Source: 62-47 sp044463945 (GTDB taxonomy: Bacteria > Pseudomonadota > Alphaproteobacteria > Rhizobiales > Xanthobacteraceae). From it: DNA of 64,000 bases. The DNA lies in contig JBIQLW010000012.1 in NCBI GenBank assembly GCA_044463945.1, positions 27,446 to 91,445 on the forward strand, written 5' to 3'. Positions within the stretch are counted from its first letter, which is position 1. Each line of letters opens with the position of its first letter. A model generated the notes under the pieces. The model had not been told where the DNA came from and did no database searches. It worked only from the letters and a program-made list of their open reading frames with translations. The position numbers and the translations under genes are program-made. Shown in pieces: positions 8,848 through 18,353 of the stretch.

Positions 8848-11800
8848 CTACAGCGCCACGCAATCGATGCGGTGACTGCTCACCGTGCAAGCGAGATCGA
8901 CCACATGGCGGTGGTGCGTGAACAGGATGATCTGCCGCGCGCTGCCGCCGGCGGCGAGCAGGCGCAGCGTCGCCAGCGTGCGGGCCTCGTCGAAACTGGT
9001 GAGCAGGTCGTCGCCGATGAACGGCATCGGCTCGGCGCCGTGACGTTCCAGTAGCGCCAGCCGCAGCGCCAGAAAAAGCTGGTCGCGGCTGCCTTCGCTC
9101 AAGCCCGCGATGCCGACCCGCTCGCCGCTCGCGCGCCGCGCCTTCAGTTCCGGCTGGTCGTCGTCGCCGTAGTCGATCGCGAGGCCGTCGAAAGCGGCAC
9201 CGGAGGCGGCGGCGAACAGCACGCCGGCGCGCGCGATCAAGGGGTCCTGCACCCGCGCGCGATGGCGCTCGATGGCGCGGGCGGCGAGGCGGGCGGCGGC
9301 CGCGCGCAACAGCCAGCGCTGCGCGATGGCGAGCAACTCAGTATCGGCCTCGGCGCGCTCGGTCGCGGCGGCCGCGGCGTCGCGGCCTTTCAGCAGGGCG
9401 TCACGCTCGGTCCGGCGCTGTTGCAGCGTGGCCGATGCGGTGGCGATATCGTGCAGGAGTTGCGTCTGGCGCACCTGCTCGCGCGCGATGTCGCCGGGCA
9501 GGAGATCGAGATCGACGCCCTCGCGCTCCTGCCGCAGCGCCGCCTCGTCGCGTCCGTCGCCCGTCTCGGCGAGGTCGCGCCGCAGGTTCGCCTGCTCGGC
9601 CTCCAGCGCGTGGCTGGTCTGGATGCGATCCAGCGCGTTGCGCAGGGCGTCGATGTCGGGGCAATTCAGCACCGCGCGGGCGCGTTCGATCAGCGCGGCG
9701 GTGGCGGCGTGGCGCGCCGCCAGATCCTGACGGGCGAGGGCGCGTTGCGCGGCGGCGTCCTGCATCCGCCGGCGCGCGTCGGCCGCCCGCCGCGTGGCGT
9801 CGAGCAGGGTGCACAGGCGGGGCAGGATCTCCAATGCGGATGCGCCCTGCGCCTGCGGTGCGATGCGCTCGGCAAGCGCCCGCACGTCGGCCTCGAAGGC
9901 GGCGATATCCGCTTCCATCGTCAGCACGCTGCGGCTCTCGCGCTCGAAGCTCGCTTTGGGCACGGCGACGCTCTGCCACACCGCGAGCGCCGCCTCGGCC
10001 TCGGCCGCCGTCGCCTCGCTTGCAACCGCGATGCCGGCCATTGCGCCCGGCCACGCTTGCTGCACTTGCGCGAGCGCGCGCTGCGCCGTGTCCCGCGCCG
10101 CCTCGGCCTCGCGCAGGTCACGGGCGATGCGCTGCTTGTTGACGGCGCGGGCCCTGGCGTCGGCCCAGGCGGTGCGCAACTCGTCGAGGCGCAGCGCGGC
10201 CTCGCGATGAAGAATGTCGGCGGCGAGCGCGCGGTCCGGCGTCCGGCCGAGACGTTCGAGGAACGCGATGGTGGCGCTCTTGCCGGCGTCGAGGCTGGCC
10301 GCGAGCGCGTCGAGGCCGGCGGAAAGCGCGTCGAGCCTGGCGAGTCGTTGCAGGATGTCGTCGACGCGCTCGCGCCAGCGCTGCATCTCGGCGGGCGCGC
10401 GCGGCGTGAGTTGCGCCGCCGCCCACAGCCCGCGCCACGCCTGATCGAGCGCGTCGCGCTCCTGCTCCGCCTCGGCGCGTTGCGCCGCGATGCGCTCGCG
10501 CTCGGCGCGATGGGTCGCGAGCCGCAGGCCGGCGTCCTCGCGGCGGGTCGCGCGCTCGGTGTCGCTCAGCAGCAGGTCGGTGATGCCGTCGATCGCCTGC
10601 GAGGCGCGGACGACCTCGCCGAAGCGCGCGTCGCGCTGCGCGCGGTCGCCGTCGAGCGCGTCGCGCAGCGCGCCGAGATGGGCGTCGCGCCGTCGCCGGG
10701 CCTCGGTGAGATCGGCGCGGCCCGGCATCGGCCCGGCGTCGGACAGTTGGCGCAGGTCGGCTTCCGCGGCGGCAATGGCGTCGTCGAGCGCGGCGAGGGC
10801 GGTGGCGAGCCGGCCGACTGCGTCGTCGTTGCCGGCGACATCGCGCGCGAAGCGCTCGATTTGCGCCATGTCCGGCAGCGGCAGGGCGCGCAGGCCGTCG
10901 AGCGGGCCGGGCGAGGGATCGAGCCGGCTCAGCGAGGCGGTGAGTGCGTCGCGCTCAAGCGTCAGCGCCGCGCGCTCGCGGCGCAGCCGGTCGGCCTGGG
11001 TGGGGATGTCGCCGAGCGCCTCGAAGCGCTGCTTCAGCGCGGCGGGATCGGTGATCGCCGGGGTGTCGGCGTGCTCGGCGGCGAAGTCGTCGCGCTCGCG
11101 TTGTGCGCGCGCCATGCGGCTCTCGGCCTCGGCGATCGCGGTCTCGGCCTGCCGGCGGCGCGCGATCAGGTCGCGCGCCTGCGCCAGCGCGGGGTCGGAC
11201 GGCAGCCGTTGCAGCAGCGCGGCGCAGGACGCCATGCCGAGCCGCCGCGCGCCGTCGTCGAGCGCGGCCTGCGCCGCGTCGCGGGCCTGGCGACGGCGCG
11301 GCAGGTCCTCGAAATCCTTGCGGATCGCACCCATGCGATCGCGCAGCGCCTCGACCGCCGCCTGCTCCGACAGCAGCGCCTCGTTGACGGCAAGGGCCGC
11401 GATCTCCGCCGCGTCGGCCGCGTCAGTGGCGGCGAGCGCCGCGCTCTCGCGCGCGATCTCGATGTCGGCCGCGACCGCCTCGCGCCATTCGGTGAGCGTG
11501 GCGGGCGCGACGACGGGCAGATCGGCCAGCGCGGCGCGCTCGCGCGCGATCTCGTCGAGCCGCGCCAGCTTGGAGCGCACCCGCAGCGTGCGCTGCCAGC
11601 GCGCCAAAGCCTTGCCGCTGTCGCTGTGCGCGGCGTTGAGCGAAGCAAGTTGCGCCTCGGCGTCGCGGACGGCGTCGTCGGCCTGGCGCAGCGCCTCGCG
11701 GGTGACGATGCTGTCGCGCAGGGTGCGTTCGGCCGCCTCGCGCCGGTCGGCGGCGATGTAGAACGCCTTGCTGCTTGAGCGGCGCGGCGTGAACAGGTCG

Positions 11801-12306
11801 TCGGCCTCGCGTTGCAAACGCTCCTTCAGTTGCGTCAGCGCGCTCATCCCGGCCGAACTCGCCGCCAGCGTTTCCGCAAGCCGCCCGCCGGCGCGCAGCA
11901 AATCGTCGCCGCCGCGCCGCAGCGACTCGGCGGTGAGGCCGAACTCGCGATCGAAGGTGTCGCGCGCGATGCCGCCGAGCCACGGCGTCAGCGTGTCGTC
12001 GCCCAGCGGCTGGTCGGCGGCGTCGAGCAGCGTGTTCCTGTTGCCCTTGCGGCGGCGGATGGCGAGTTGCCGGCCGTCGGAATGGCGCAGCACGCCGCCG
12101 ATCCGCAGCGCGCTGTTGTCGTGCTTGAAATTGTAGGCCGTGCGCGCGCCGAAGCCGAACAGCAGATCGCCGATCGCCGACAGCGCCGAGGTCTTGCCGG
12201 ATTCGTTGGCGCCATGGACGATGTGAAGCGCTGCGTCGGGAGCGAAGCTCAGCACCCGGTCGGTGAACGCGCCGTAGCGTTCAAGGGTGAGGCTGTCCAG
12301 TCTCAC
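8848..12306 (-). CDS. SMC/Rad50-like ATPase of the YhaN type
   Basis: The 1152-residue protein has the layout of a Rad50/SbcC-like ATPase. Walker A HGANESGKTS is at residues 31-40, a long charged heptad-like coiled coil rich in Arg, Ala, Glu and Asp fills the middle, and the C-terminal ATPase half carries the signature LSEGSRDQL, Walker B FIGDDLLTSFDE and the His switch FTHHRHV. Such proteins bridge DNA or process ends with a Mre11/SbcD-type nuclease, here the next gene upstream. It starts at GTG 12306, overlapping the partner's stop by 4 bases, so the two are almost certainly co-translated. No zinc-hook CxxC is visible in the middle, which fits YhaN rather than SbcC. Confidence 0.88.
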   Translation of the reverse strand: MRLDSLTLERYGAFTDRVLSFAPDAALHIVHGANESGKTSALSAIGDLLFGFGARTAYNFKHDNSALRIGGVLRHSDGRQLAIRRRKGNRNTLLDAADQPLGDDTLTPWLGGIARDTFDREFGLTAESLRRGGDDLLRAGGRLAETLAASSAGMSALTQLKERLQREADDLFTPRRSSSKAFYIAADRREAAERTLRDSIVTREALRQADDAVRDAEAQLASLNAAHSDSGKALARWQRTLRVRSKLARLDEIARERAALADLPVVAPATLTEWREAVAADIEIARESAALAATDAADAAEIAALAVNEALLSEQAAVEALRDRMGAIRKDFEDLPRRRQARDAAQAALDDGARRLGMASCAALLQRLPSDPALAQARDLIARRRQAETAIAEAESRMARAQRERDDFAAEHADTPAITDPAALKQRFEALGDIPTQADRLRRERAALTLERDALTASLSRLDPSPGPLDGLRALPLPDMAQIERFARDVAGNDDAVGRLATALAALDDAIAAAEADLRQLSDAGPMPGRADLTEARRRRDAHLGALRDALDGDRAQRDARFGEVVRASQAIDGITDLLLSDTERATRREDAGLRLATHRAERERIAAQRAEAEQERDALDQAWRGLWAAAQLTPRAPAEMQRWRERVDDILQRLARLDALSAGLDALAASLDAGKSATIAFLERLGRTPDRALAADILHREAALRLDELRTAWADARARAVNKQRIARDLREAEAARDTAQRALAQVQQAWPGAMAGIAVASEATAAEAEAALAVWQSVAVPKASFERESRSVLTMEADIAAFEADVRALAERIAPQAQGASALEILPRLCTLLDATRRAADARRRMQDAAAQRALARQDLAARHAATAALIERARAVLNCPDIDALRNALDRIQTSHALEAEQANLRRDLAETGDGRDEAALRQEREGVDLDLLPGDIAREQVRQTQLLHDIATASATLQQRRTERDALLKGRDAAAAATERAEADTELLAIAQRWLLRAAAARLAARAIERHRARVQDPLIARAGVLFAAASGAAFDGLAIDYGDDDQPELKARRASGERVGIAGLSEGSRDQLFLALRLALLERHGAEPMPFIGDDLLTSFDEARTLATLRLLAAGGSARQIILFTHHRHVVDLACTVSSHRIDCVAL

Positions 12307-13529
12307 GGCCGCGCTCCGGCGAGCAGCGCGCGGGCGTCGTCGCCCAGCGCGGCCAGCGCTTCCGTGTCACGGAGCCTCGCGCGCAAATCCTTCGGCAGCC
12401 GGTCCTCGATGTCCTTGACCAGCCGCTCAAGCGCGGCGGCGAATTCCGGATCGCCCGCGGCCTCGCGCAGCAGATCGTCGATATCGAGGCTGTCGGATGA
12501 CGGCGCCGGCGCCGCCGTGTGTCGCGGCGGCCGCGTCCGGATCCTGAGCTGTTCGATCCAGCAGTCGCCGGCGACGCGGAAGCCGGCGGCGCGAAGCTCG
12601 TCCTGCATGTCGTCGCGGCGGGCGACGAGGCGGTTGTGCAGCGGCGTCGTGCCTTGAAGGGTGACGCGGACCGCCAGCGGACGGCTGTCACTGTTGCGAT
12701 GCAGCCCGGCCAGCGCGGCGTCGACCTTCGCCGTGACCTCGGCTTCGTCGGCGACGCCGGCGATGTCGAGGGTAAGGCGCGCCCAGCGCGCACCGTCGAG
12801 CACCAGCGGCGACACCTCAGTGATGCGGCCGTCCTCCACGGTGACGCGCATCGCGCCCTTGGGGCCGGTCTCGCGGATGCTGCGGCCTTGCAGGTTGCCG
12901 GGAAACACGATCCACGGATCGCGGCTGACGATCTCGGCGGCGTGGACATGGCCGAGCGCCCAGTAGTCGTAGCCGAAGCGTTTCAGGTCATCGATCGCGC
13001 AGGGCGCGTAGCCGGCGTGGCCGCGCGAGCCGTCGAGCGAGGTGTGCAGCACGCCGATGTTGAGCCAGCCGTCGCGCCGCGCCGGATAGGTCTGGACGAA
13101 ATCGCTGGTCAGCCGGTGCGGGAAGCTGCGGCCGTGCAGCGTCACGCGATGCGGTTCGAGGTGCAGCGAGGCGGCCTTGCCGGAGGGAAACACATGCACC
13201 GTGTCGGGATAGGGCAGGTCGCGCGACATCACGCTTTCGGCGTCGTGGTTGCCCTTGACGATGTAGACCGGGATGCCGGCGCGGTGCAGGTCGCTGATGG
13301 CGCGCACGAAGAACAGCCCGGTGGTGACGTCCTTCCAGTCGCCGTCGAACACGTCGCCGGCGATGATGAGAAAGGCGGCCTCGCTGGCGATGGTTTCCGC
13401 CACCAGCGCCTCGACGGCGCGGCGGCCGGCCCGCGCGAAGCGTTCGGCCACCGCCCTGTCCTTGAGGCCGAGCCCGGCCAGCGGGCTGTCGATATGCAGG
13501 TCGGCGGCGTGAATGAAGGTGAAGCGCAT
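12303..13529 (-). CDS. Mre11/SbcD-like metallophosphoesterase of the YhaO type (DNA exonuclease)
   Basis: The 408-residue protein has the calcineurin-like phosphoesterase motifs in order: FIHAADLHIDSPL (DxH), IIAGDVFDGDW (GD), IVKGNHDAESV (GNHD) and YWALGHVHAAEIV (GHxH), all within the first ~210 residues. The C-terminal half would hold the capping domain and the region that contacts the ATPase. It is predicted to be the nuclease subunit working with the neighbouring YhaN-like ATPase on DNA ends. It is the first gene of the two-gene operon, starting at ATG 13529, 94 bases from the divergent rlmJ. Confidence 0.88.
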   Translation of the reverse strand: MRFTFIHAADLHIDSPLAGLGLKDRAVAERFARAGRRAVEALVAETIASEAAFLIIAGDVFDGDWKDVTTGLFFVRAISDLHRAGIPVYIVKGNHDAESVMSRDLPYPDTVHVFPSGKAASLHLEPHRVTLHGRSFPHRLTSDFVQTYPARRDGWLNIGVLHTSLDGSRGHAGYAPCAIDDLKRFGYDYWALGHVHAAEIVSRDPWIVFPGNLQGRSIRETGPKGAMRVTVEDGRITEVSPLVLDGARWARLTLDIAGVADEAEVTAKVDAALAGLHRNSDSRPLAVRVTLQGTTPLHNRLVARRDDMQDELRAAGFRVAGDCWIEQLRIRTRPPRHTAAPAPSSDSLDIDDLLREAAGDPEFAAALERLVKDIEDRLPKDLRARLRDTEALAALGDDARALLAGARP

Positions 13530-13623
13530 GATGTTGTGTTGTAACCGATTATGACGGACTTGTAAGGCGGGTGTCCCGCGCCGTCAGGTTGCTTTCGGGC
13601 CGGGATGCCGCCACAAGAGCGGC

Positions 13624-14466
13624 ATGAATTATCGCCACGCCTTTCATGCCGGCAATTTCGCCGATGTCGTCAAGCATCTCGTGCTGGTGCGCATCCTCAC
13701 CTATCTGCACGACAAGCCGGCCGCGTTCCGGGTGATCGACAGCCACGCCGGGGCCGGCCGCTACGATCTCACCGGCAGCGAGGCGACGCGCGGCGGCGAG
13801 TGGCTGACGGGAATCGCGCGGCTGATGCAGGCGCGCTTTCCGGCGGAGGCGGGGACGCTGATCGCGCCCTATCTCGACATCGTCCGCGCCTTCAATCCGC
13901 CGGGCAAACTGGACGTCTATCCCGGCTCGCCGCTGATCGCCCGTGCCTTGCTGCGGCCGCAGGATCGCCTGGTGGCGTGCGAGGTCGCGGACGCGCCGCG
14001 CAGGCAGTTGATCGACGCGCTGCGCCGCGACGCGCAGGCGCGCGTGGTCGATCTCGACGGCTGGGTGGCGCTGCCGGCCTTCGTGCCGCCGAAGGAGCGG
14101 CGCGGGCTGGTGCTGATCGATCCGCCGTTCGAGCAGCCCGACGAGTTCGAGCGGCTGGCGCGGGTGTTCAAGGAGACTTTCGCGAAGTGGCCGACCGGCA
14201 TCTATGTGCTGTGGTATCCGGTGAAGAACCGCCGCGCCACCGATGCGCTGGCGCATGAGGTCGCGGCGGCCTCCGACAAATGCCTGCGGCTGGAGTTCAG
14301 CGTCGCGCCGATGATCGAGGGCGGCGGCCTGACGTCGGCGGGCCTTCTGATCGTCAATCCGCCGTGGACGCTCGCGACCGAATTGAAGACGATCCTGCCG
14401 CAGTTGCAGAAGCCGCTCGGCCGCGGCGGCGCGGCGCGCTTCCGGCTGGAAACCGCGAGATCGTGA
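13624..14466 (+). CDS. rlmJ: 23S rRNA (adenine-2030-N6)-methyltransferase RlmJ
   Basis: The 280-residue protein matches RlmJ from its first residues: MNYRHAFHAGNFADVVKHL, then IDSHAGAGRYDLTG (AdoMet-binding loop) and the catalytic motif VLIDPPFEQPDEF (DPPF). The late GGLTSAGLLIVNPPWTL is also family-typical. The enzyme methylates A2030 (E. coli numbering) of 23S rRNA before full ribosome assembly. Length is standard. It stands alone, with the yhaO-like gene divergent upstream and the outer-membrane protein gene convergent downstream. Confidence 0.95.
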   Translation: MNYRHAFHAGNFADVVKHLVLVRILTYLHDKPAAFRVIDSHAGAGRYDLTGSEATRGGEWLTGIARLMQARFPAEAGTLIAPYLDIVRAFNPPGKLDVYPGSPLIARALLRPQDRLVACEVADAPRRQLIDALRRDAQARVVDLDGWVALPAFVPPKERRGLVLIDPPFEQPDEFERLARVFKETFAKWPTGIYVLWYPVKNRRATDALAHEVAAASDKCLRLEFSVAPMIEGGGLTSAGLLIVNPPWTLATELKTILPQLQKPLGRGGAARFRLETARS

Positions 14467-14488
14467 GCGGGGTCCTGCGCAAAAAAAT

Positions 14489-14508
14489 CCCGGCCGCAAG
14501 CGGCCGGG
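14489..14508 (-). terminator. Rho-independent terminator of the outer-membrane protein gene
   Basis: A perfect 9-bp stem (CCCGGCCGC, AA loop, GCGGCCGGG) is preceded on the plus strand by seven A residues at 14481-14487. Read on the minus strand this is a stem followed by a T run, about 95 bases after the stop of the beta-barrel gene. The plus strand has no T run directly after it, so it serves rlmJ less well. Confidence 0.75.
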
Positions 14509-14542
14509 AGTCGATGAAGCCAAAGTCTTTTTGCTTTGATTA

Positions 14543-14594
14543 GAGCGTTTTCAAGCGAAGTGGATACCGGTTCGCGTGAAGAAAACGCGTCAAA
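14543..14594. repeat. Family B short palindrome (copy B1)
   Basis: This ~50-base element has arms AGCGTTTTC and GAAAACGCGTC around AAGCGAAGTGG and CCGGTTCGCGTG. It sits directly after the outer-membrane protein stop. A near-identical copy is at 50557-50608, also directly after a stop codon. Elements of this type are common in Rhizobiales genomes. Confidence 0.75.
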
Positions 14595-14602
14595 TAAAGA
14601 AT

Positions 14603-15235
14603 CTAGAAGCGGTAGTTGACGCCGGCGCGGACCATGCCGAACGAGTAGCCGTTATCGGTTCCGGTGATGCGGAAGCGGCTGCTCGACAGATCGACGTAGA
14701 GATATTCGACCTTGGCGCTGATGTTCTGCGTCAGGCCGAACTCCGCGCCGACGCCGACCGTCCAGCCCGCCGACAGGTGGCTCTCGCGCTGGAGCGCCGT
14801 CTCGCCGTTGAGCGTGCCGAAGGCGAGGCCGCCGGTGCCGTAGATCAGGATATTGTCCATGGCGTAGCCGACGCGGCCGCGCGCCGTGCCGAACCACGGG
14901 TTGTTGAACTTCCATCCGGCGAAGCGGTTCTCCGCGCCGTTGAGTTGCAGGTCGCCCTCAAGGCCGATCACCAGCGGGCCGGACTGCACGTTGTAGCCGA
15001 TCTGGACGCCGCCGCTGAATCCGGATGGGCGCGTCGGGTTGTTGGACACCGTGCCCCAGTTGTAGCCGAGGTTGCCGCCCAGATAGGGGCCGGCCCAGCT
15101 ATAGCCGTTGAGCGGCTGGCTGACGGTGTAGGGGCCGCGCGCGCCGTAGGACCAGTCCGCGGCCTGCGCGGGCATGGCAACGGCGAACGCCGCGGCGGCC
15201 ATGGCGGCGGCGGTGGCCCACGTTGTCCTGGTCAT
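14603..15235 (-). CDS. Outer-membrane beta-barrel protein, Omp25/31-like
   Basis: The 210-residue protein has a classic signal peptide (AAAMAAAAFAVAMPAQA, cleavage before ADW). The mature part is built of alternating polar and aromatic strands: WAGPYLGGNLGYNWG, GFSGGVQIGYNVQ, VGYAMDNILIYGTGGLAFG and GWTVGVGAEFGLT. It ends in ...AGVNYRF, the terminal Phe recognised by the Bam complex. This is the eight-stranded Omp25/Omp31/OmpA-like type abundant in Brucella and Bradyrhizobium. The gene is monocistronic, with a strong terminator downstream. The ligand or role is unknown. Confidence 0.9.
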   Translation of the reverse strand: MTRTTWATAAAMAAAAFAVAMPAQAADWSYGARGPYTVSQPLNGYSWAGPYLGGNLGYNWGTVSNNPTRPSGFSGGVQIGYNVQSGPLVIGLEGDLQLNGAENRFAGWKFNNPWFGTARGRVGYAMDNILIYGTGGLAFGTLNGETALQRESHLSAGWTVGVGAEFGLTQNISAKVEYLYVDLSSSRFRITGTDNGYSFGMVRAGVNYRF

Positions 15236-15386
15236 CGAATTACTCCCCGGTCCCCTTCGCCGTTCCCGCCGCGCCCGACGGTTACGGAACTCGCAATGAA
15301 ATCGCTAAAATTTATCGAATCCCGAGCGTTAAGCGGGTCTTAACGCGGCCTTCGCGCGCCGCGTCATCGTTAAGGGAAGGTTAAGG

Positions 15387-15456
15387 GCATGATCCCGAAA
15401 AGTGGGAACCGGTTTGCGCTGCGCGGCCCTTCGGGTCGGATAAGATTATGCTCCAA
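15387..15456. repeat. Family C palindromic repeat (copy C1)
   Basis: The element begins GCATGATCCCGAAAAGTGGG and AACCGGTTT, then has a small hairpin (GCGCGGCCC-TTCGGGTCGG region) and closes with GATTATGCTCC. The CATGATCCCGAAAA...CCGGTTT core is a widespread Rhizobiales intergenic repeat. It lies between the divergent outer-membrane protein and uvrC genes. Confidence 0.6.
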
Positions 15457-15550
15457 TAAAAGAAATAGCCGGCGTCCGATTCAATCTGGTTGAATCGGAC
15501 TCCGGCCGCGCCGCTGGCGGGGGCTGGCCGCAGCGCTTAATTTGACGGCC

Positions 15551-17635
15551 ATGGCGAACGATTCCCTGGAGACCGAAAAGGGCCGCAAACGACCGTCCCC
15601 GTCCGCGACGGCGGCGTCCGACCGGCCGGCGGGCGCGCCGGACCTCGACCCGGCGACGCAGGATGTCGATCCCGCGACCGCCGGCAACGGCGAGGAGGAG
15701 GACGAGGAACGGCTGCCGGAGCCGCTCGACGACGAGGCCGGGGCGGTGGCGGAGGGGCCGTTCGCGGCGGGCCGGGCGGCGATCGAGCGCGCGGTGCGGC
15801 TCGCGCCCACCTCGCCCGGCGTCTACCGGATGCTCAACGCCGCCAACGACGTGCTCTATGTCGGCAAGGCCAAGAACGTCCGCAAACGGCTTGCGTCCTA
15901 TGCCCGGCCGACCGGCCACGTCGCCCGCATCGCCCGCATGATCGCGGCGACGGTGGTGGTCGAGATCGTCTCGACCGCGACCGAAACCGAGGCGCTGCTG
16001 CTGGAGGCCAACCTCATCAAGCAGTTGCGGCCGCGCTTCAACGTCTCGCTGCGCGACGACAAGTCGTTCCCCTACATCCTCATCACCGGCGATCACTGGG
16101 CGCCGCAAATTCTGAAACATCGCGGGGCGCAGACCCGGCCGGGCCGCTATTTCGGCCCGTTCGCCTCGGTCGGTGCGGTCAACCGCACCATCACCGCGTT
16201 GCAGCGCGCGTTTCTGATCCGCTCCTGCACCGATTCCTTTTTTGAAAGCCGGACGCGGCCGTGCCTGCTCTACCAGATCCGCCGCTGCTCCGCGCCCTGC
16301 ACCGGCGAGATCGACTTCCCCGGCTACACCGCGCTGGTCCGCGAGGCGATCGACTTCCTCTCCGGGCGCTCGCGCGCGGTGAAGCAGGACCTTGCCCGCG
16401 CGATGGAACAGGCGTCGGCCGAACTCGCCTTCGAGCGCGCGGCGGTCTATCGCGACCGCCTCGCGGCGCTGTCGGCGATCCAGTCGACGCAGGGCATCAA
16501 TCCGCGCACCGTCGAGGAAGCCGACGTGTTCGCGGTGCATCAGGAGGGCGGCTACTTCTGCATCGAGGTGTTCTTCTTCCGCACCGGGCAGAACTGGGGC
16601 AACCGCGCCTATTTTCCGCGCGCGGAGAAGTCGTTCACCTGCGAGGAGGTGCTGGGCGCGTTCCTGGCGCAGTTCTACGACGACAAGCCGCCTCCGAAGC
16701 TGGTGCTGCTCTCGCACGCCATCGAGGAGCGCGACCTGCTGGCGGACGCGCTCGGCGTCAAGGCCGGCTTCCGGGTCGAGGTCGCGACTCCGCAGCGCGG
16801 CGAGAAGAAGGAACTGGTGGCCCACGCGCTGACCAACGCCCGCGAGGCGCTGGGCCGCAAGCTGGCCGACACCGCGACCCAGGCGCGGCTGTTGCAGGGG
16901 CTGGCGACGGTGCTCGGCCTGCCGGCGCCCCCGAACCGGGTCGAGGTCTACGACAACAGCCACATTCAGGGCACCAACGCGGTCGGCGCGATGATCGTCG
17001 CCGGTCCCGACGGGTTCATGAAGAACCAGTACCGCAAGTTCAACATCCGTGCCGAGGGCCTTACCCCCGGCGACGACTACGCGATGATGCGCGAGGTGCT
17101 GGAACGCCGCTTCAAGCGGCTCCTGACCCCGGGTTCCGCCGGGGACCAGCCGGCCGGGAGCGCGCCCGACGCGCCGCAACAATGGCCCGATCTGGTCATC
17201 ATCGACGGCGGGCGCGGGCAGCTCAACGCCGCGCGGGAGATTTTCGACCGGCTGGGATTGACCGGGGTGGCGCTGATGGCGGTGGCCAAGGGGCCGGACC
17301 GCGACGCCGGGCGGGAAACCCTGTTCATGACCGGGCGGGAGCCGTTGAAACTGGAGCCGCGCGACCCGGTTCTGTATTTCATCCAGCGGCTGCGCGACGA
17401 GGCGCACCGCTTCGTGATCGGCTCGCACCGGAAACTGCGCAAGAAAGACATCCGGGAGGCGGGGTTGCAGGAGATCGCCGGCATCGGCCCGTCGCGCAAG
17501 CGGGCGCTGCTGCACCACTTCGGGACCCTGAAGGAAATCGAGCGCGCCTCGGTCGCCGACCTCGGCAAGGTGCCGGGGATCAGCGCCGAGAGCGCGCGGC
17601 GCATTTTCGAGTTTTTCCATGCCGGGCCGACCTGA
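15551..17635 (+). CDS. uvrC: Excinuclease ABC subunit C
   Basis: The 694-residue endonuclease makes both incisions in nucleotide-excision repair with UvrA and UvrB. Residues 1-75 are a charged, low-complexity extension not needed by the family. GIY-YIG follows at about 86-165 (GVYRMLNAANDVLYVGKAKN). Next come a UVR UvrB-binding helix pair (AELAFERAAVYRDRLAAL), the RNase H-like C-terminal nuclease (VEVYDNSHIQGTNAVGAMIV and PDLVIIDGGRGQLNAA) and tandem helix-hairpin-helix motifs at the end (IAGIGPSRKRALLHHFG). ATG 15551 is preferred over TTG 15542. Its partner uvrB is in the same window on the other strand. Confidence 0.96.
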   Translation: MANDSLETEKGRKRPSPSATAASDRPAGAPDLDPATQDVDPATAGNGEEEDEERLPEPLDDEAGAVAEGPFAAGRAAIERAVRLAPTSPGVYRMLNAANDVLYVGKAKNVRKRLASYARPTGHVARIARMIAATVVVEIVSTATETEALLLEANLIKQLRPRFNVSLRDDKSFPYILITGDHWAPQILKHRGAQTRPGRYFGPFASVGAVNRTITALQRAFLIRSCTDSFFESRTRPCLLYQIRRCSAPCTGEIDFPGYTALVREAIDFLSGRSRAVKQDLARAMEQASAELAFERAAVYRDRLAALSAIQSTQGINPRTVEEADVFAVHQEGGYFCIEVFFFRTGQNWGNRAYFPRAEKSFTCEEVLGAFLAQFYDDKPPPKLVLLSHAIEERDLLADALGVKAGFRVEVATPQRGEKKELVAHALTNAREALGRKLADTATQARLLQGLATVLGLPAPPNRVEVYDNSHIQGTNAVGAMIVAGPDGFMKNQYRKFNIRAEGLTPGDDYAMMREVLERRFKRLLTPGSAGDQPAGSAPDAPQQWPDLVIIDGGRGQLNAAREIFDRLGLTGVALMAVAKGPDRDAGRETLFMTGREPLKLEPRDPVLYFIQRLRDEAHRFVIGSHRKLRKKDIREAGLQEIAGIGPSRKRALLHHFGTLKEIERASVADLGKVPGISAESARRIFEFFHAGPT

Positions 17636-17738
17636 CGGCCCGGCCGGGGCGCGCGGCGGCGGCGGCCGTGCTATGGCTGCGGCGGGAATCCGCGCCGGAC
17701 CAGTTGACCTTGGCGGAGCGGCGGTATTGGTTGAGAAG

Positions 17739-18353
17739 ATGAACACTGTCACCACCAGAAGCGCCGAGCGGCACGGACTGTCGCTGCCGAACCTGCTGAC
17801 GTTCGCGCGCATCGCCGCCATCCCGGTGGTGGTCGGCTGCGTCTATGCCCAGTCCATTCTGCTGGGGCCGCTGTGGCTGCGCTGGGTGGCGCTGGCGGTG
17901 TTCGTCGCGGCCGCCATCACCGATTTCCTCGACGGCTACTATGCGCGGATCTGGGACCAGCAGTCGGCGCTGGGGCGGATGCTCGACCCGATCGCCGACA
18001 AGCTCCTGGTGGCGTCGTGCCTGTTGATGCTGGCGGCGGACGGCATCATCCACGGCTGGACGCTGTGGGCCGCCATTGTCATCCTGTGCCGCGAAATCCT
18101 GGTGTCGGGCCTGCGCGAATATCTCGCGGCGCTGCGGGTCAGCGTGCCGGTCACCAGGCTCGCCAAGTGGAAGACCACGGCGCAACTGGTGGCGATCGGC
18201 TTCCTGCTCGCGGGCGAGGCGGGCGATCAGGTGTTTCCGTTCGTCACCCAGATCGGGCTGACGCTGCTGTGGCTGTCGGCGATCTTCACGATCTATACCG
18301 GATGGGATTATTTCCGCGCCGGCATCCATCACCTGATCGAGGCCGAGCCATGA
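17739..18353 (+). CDS. pgsA: CDP-diacylglycerol-glycerol-3-phosphate 3-phosphatidyltransferase
   Basis: The 204-residue inner-membrane enzyme makes phosphatidylglycerol phosphate. The CDP-alcohol phosphotransferase motif is present as DFLDGYYARIWDQQSALGRM then LDPIADK (DGxxAR...Gxxx DxxxD pattern), followed by four hydrophobic segments. The N-terminus LSLPNLLTFARIAAIPVVV is typical of PgsA. ATG 17739 is chosen; the frame is open to 17619 but that part is Gly/Ala-rich and unlike the family. It lies 103 bases after uvrC and overlaps moaD by 4 bases (ATGA). Confidence 0.94.
   Translation: MNTVTTRSAERHGLSLPNLLTFARIAAIPVVVGCVYAQSILLGPLWLRWVALAVFVAAAITDFLDGYYARIWDQQSALGRMLDPIADKLLVASCLLMLAADGIIHGWTLWAAIVILCREILVSGLREYLAALRVSVPVTRLAKWKTTAQLVAIGFLLAGEAGDQVFPFVTQIGLTLLWLSAIFTIYTGWDYFRAGIHHLIEAEP

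Noticed and set aside
9262..11778. 838-residue open frame on the plus strand opposite the YhaN-like gene
   Set aside because: It is antisense to a gene with complete ATPase motifs. Its sequence is Arg/Gly/Ala-rich with no fold or motif, as expected from a GC-rich shadow frame.
15446..17821. 791-residue open frame opposite uvrC
   Set aside because: It lies antisense to uvrC and reads as an Arg/Asp/His-rich shadow with no recognisable motif.
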